Assembly (NCBI GenBank): GCA_017534535.1
Contig: JAFXVZ010000037.1
Coordinates: forward strand, 163,599 to 227,598
Reading direction: 5' to 3'
DNA from: Bacteroidaceae bacterium
GTDB lineage: Bacteria > Bacteroidota > Bacteroidia > Bacteroidales > Bacteroidaceae
DNA: 64,000 bases
The notes under the pieces were generated by a model. The model did not search any database, was not told the origin of the DNA, and was given only the letters and a program-made list of their open reading frames with translations. The position numbers and the translations under genes are program-made. Shown piece by piece: positions 62,641 through 64,000 of this stretch (position 1 is the stretch's first letter; each line of letters opens with the position of its first letter).

Positions 62641-63953
62641 ATAAAGTACGCCTTATTAGCAGGAATGGTGCCACTAAACTTGAAGAAGCCGAACACATCA
62701 CCTACTTTGCTCAACACATAGGCATTCTTTTCCATAGAATTATAGTAATGGGAGACGTTCTTGTTAGCATCGGTTCCTTGCAGGATATTGCCAGAAACAG
62801 TAATGCTGGGGGCTGTAGCCATCTTCTGCAGGCTGATGGATGCTGCTTCACTCATGATGATGACAGGAGTCATGGCAGGAATCACAGAGCCGTCTGTTCC
62901 CAGCAGATACAGCGACTTGTCCTCCTTCATATAGAAAGCCTGCGCGCCTGCGGGCAGCTGATAGGCTGACTTTCCATGATAGAATGTGGTCCAGTACCTG
63001 CTCACGCCATTCAGCGTGGCTGCATGGGCTTCAAGGTCTATCTTGTCTGGTGACTCCGGCACCACCAGCGTAAGTGTCATGCTTCCTGAATCACCTGTAT
63101 AACCCATGGGGTTCCATTCACTATCGTAAGTAAATGTCCCCGTATAGGTGCCAGGCACAGCCTGGTTGAAAGCTTCGGGACTGATATAGATTGCCATGAT
63201 AAAGGTTGCGCCCGCTGAGCTTAAGGGGCTACTTTGGAATTTTCTTCCTTCTGCACCCAAATGAGACCGATTATCCACTAAGAAAGAAATGGAATGACCC
63301 TTCCCGTCAGTCAGCGTTCCGCCGTTCATGTAGAAATCAATCCATCTTGTTACCTGACCATTGATTATCCCATTTGCAAACTCGGTCAGGGTACAAGGAA
63401 TATCCGTGTATCCACCTCCTTCCAGGGTGTATGCTGTGGGAGAAAGAGAATAATAAGGAACGTCATTCCATTGCGCAGTGAGGGTTATGGAACCGCTACT
63501 TGGCATTTGTATGGATTGTCCAGGTTGGTATGTGTTGTCTCCATACTTCCACCCGGTAAAACGATAACCAGCAGGTGTAGTAAATCTATTATCTGATACC
63601 TTAAACCAGTACTGCGTAGGGTTATCTGCTGTGGAATAGAAATGTCTATTTGGCACTGAGGAAACGTCTGTAATACTGCCATGCCAAATAGTAGCATCAT
63701 CCCTTGTATTAATTACGATTCCAGAAACATTATCCAAACCTGATTTCAAAGTAACAGATAGATTTGGAACATTATTATCTGTCCCTGTTCCTGTTCCCTG
63801 TCCCATCACGCAAACAGCAGTGAGCATCAACACCAGCAGGGTGTTGAAGAATCGTAGGGGGAGATATGTTTCCTTACGGGCGTAAGTGGCGTCAAGGTGC
63901 CCACCTGCGCAGTTATTGCCTGACTTATCCATCTTATTCATTTCTTTGCACAT
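62631..63953 (-). CDS. Secreted surface protein with Listeria-Bacteroides (InlB B-like) repeat
   Basis: A 440-residue exported protein. The hydrophobic signal (FFNTLLVLMLTAVCVMGQ) lies at about 35-52 after a charged lead. One Flg_new/InlB B-like repeat reads GYRFTGWKYGDNTYQPGQ with ITLTAQWND. Beta-sandwich regions follow, and a C-terminal module (GDVFGFFKFSGTIPANKAYF) is common at the ends of Prevotella secreted proteins. Adhesion or carbohydrate binding is plausible but not shown. The start may be 63953 or a later in-frame Met (63941); TAACTTTG at 63974-63967 on the minus strand is the likely -7. Confidence 0.68.
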   Translation of the reverse strand: MCKEMNKMDKSGNNCAGGHLDATYARKETYLPLRFFNTLLVLMLTAVCVMGQGTGTGTDNNVPNLSVTLKSGLDNVSGIVINTRDDATIWHGSITDVSSVPNRHFYSTADNPTQYWFKVSDNRFTTPAGYRFTGWKYGDNTYQPGQSIQMPSSGSITLTAQWNDVPYYSLSPTAYTLEGGGYTDIPCTLTEFANGIINGQVTRWIDFYMNGGTLTDGKGHSISFLVDNRSHLGAEGRKFQSSPLSSAGATFIMAIYISPEAFNQAVPGTYTGTFTYDSEWNPMGYTGDSGSMTLTLVVPESPDKIDLEAHAATLNGVSRYWTTFYHGKSAYQLPAGAQAFYMKEDKSLYLLGTDGSVIPAMTPVIIMSEAASISLQKMATAPSITVSGNILQGTDANKNVSHYYNSMEKNAYVLSKVGDVFGFFKFSGTIPANKAYFISE

Positions 63954-63966
63954 TAGATTTTTCCCA

Positions 63967-63974
63967 CAAAGTTA
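63967..63974 (-). promoter_or_regulatory. Promoter -7 element for the surface-protein gene
   Basis: TAACTTTG on the minus strand lies 13 bp before the ATG at 63953, which favours the later start at 63941. Confidence 0.5.
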
Positions 63975-64000
63975 CATGATAGAATCGTGGTATTCAAGTA

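Overview
The window looks like a chromosomal segment of a Bacteroidales bacterium, most likely Prevotellaceae (Prevotella/Segatella type). The evidence is the repeated TAnnTTTG -7 promoter element (once with a TTTG box exactly 19 nt upstream), lipoproteins with Bacteroidetes-style lipoboxes, and families typical of the group: YARHG, NigD-like, DUF5715, PepSY-like, DUF4248, smalltalk, histone-like HU, Bacteroidetes-type RmlA and a MetH without activation domain. The organism call is inference from gene content; no rRNA is present.

Layout. 1-5.9 kb: a co-directional run of pullulanase C-terminus, twin-ATPase ABC protein, LTA-synthase-like sulfatase and two PAP2 phosphatases. 6-12.7 kb: nnr, PepSY-like protein, DUF5715 lipoprotein, truA, hemolysin III and an acyl-ACP synthetase/acyltransferase fusion. 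12.8-18.2 kb: an accessory locus (amidase, smalltalk, HU, DUF4248, primase-helicase, DUF4373, small regulator-like protein). 18.2-34 kb: a defence-type island. 34-64 kb: mostly housekeeping (cca, rmlA, rmlB, PEP-synthase-like protein, gdhA, ddh, ruvA, mscS, pepD, ompH, mnmA, smpB, metH) mixed with secreted and surface proteins.

The defence island is the main candidate for a little-described system. One strong promoter (18447-18477) precedes a tightly packed operon: small BrxF-position protein, 1226-aa BrxC/DUF6079-like ATPase, 903-aa PglX-type DNA methyltransferase, PglZ-domain protein, 202-aa BrxA-position protein, 988-aa Z1-domain SF2 helicase and SprT-like metalloprotease. This resembles type 3 BREX with the usual BrxHII helicase replaced by a Z1 helicase plus a protease. 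Downstream are a protein with uracil-DNA-glycosylase-like features, an 18-codon fragment resembling the brxC start, an EVE-like/BspA-LRR fusion, a cloverleaf-like RNA candidate with a perfect tRNA B-box, and an ORF6N protein.

The second notable theme is a family of 7-bp tandem repeats (GTCAATN, ATTATTC, GTTTAAA types), often combined with a ~72-bp hairpin core. Because 7 = 1 mod 3, one strand of the first two types is open in all three frames (heptapeptides VNRQSSI and IIHYSLF) while the other has stops in all frames. Arrays lie in frame inside inter-domain linkers or loops of four genes, and at gene ends where they supply the stop codon. Three of the four hairpin cores fill gaps between convergent genes; the fourth is translated inside metH. 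None was seen in the defence island.
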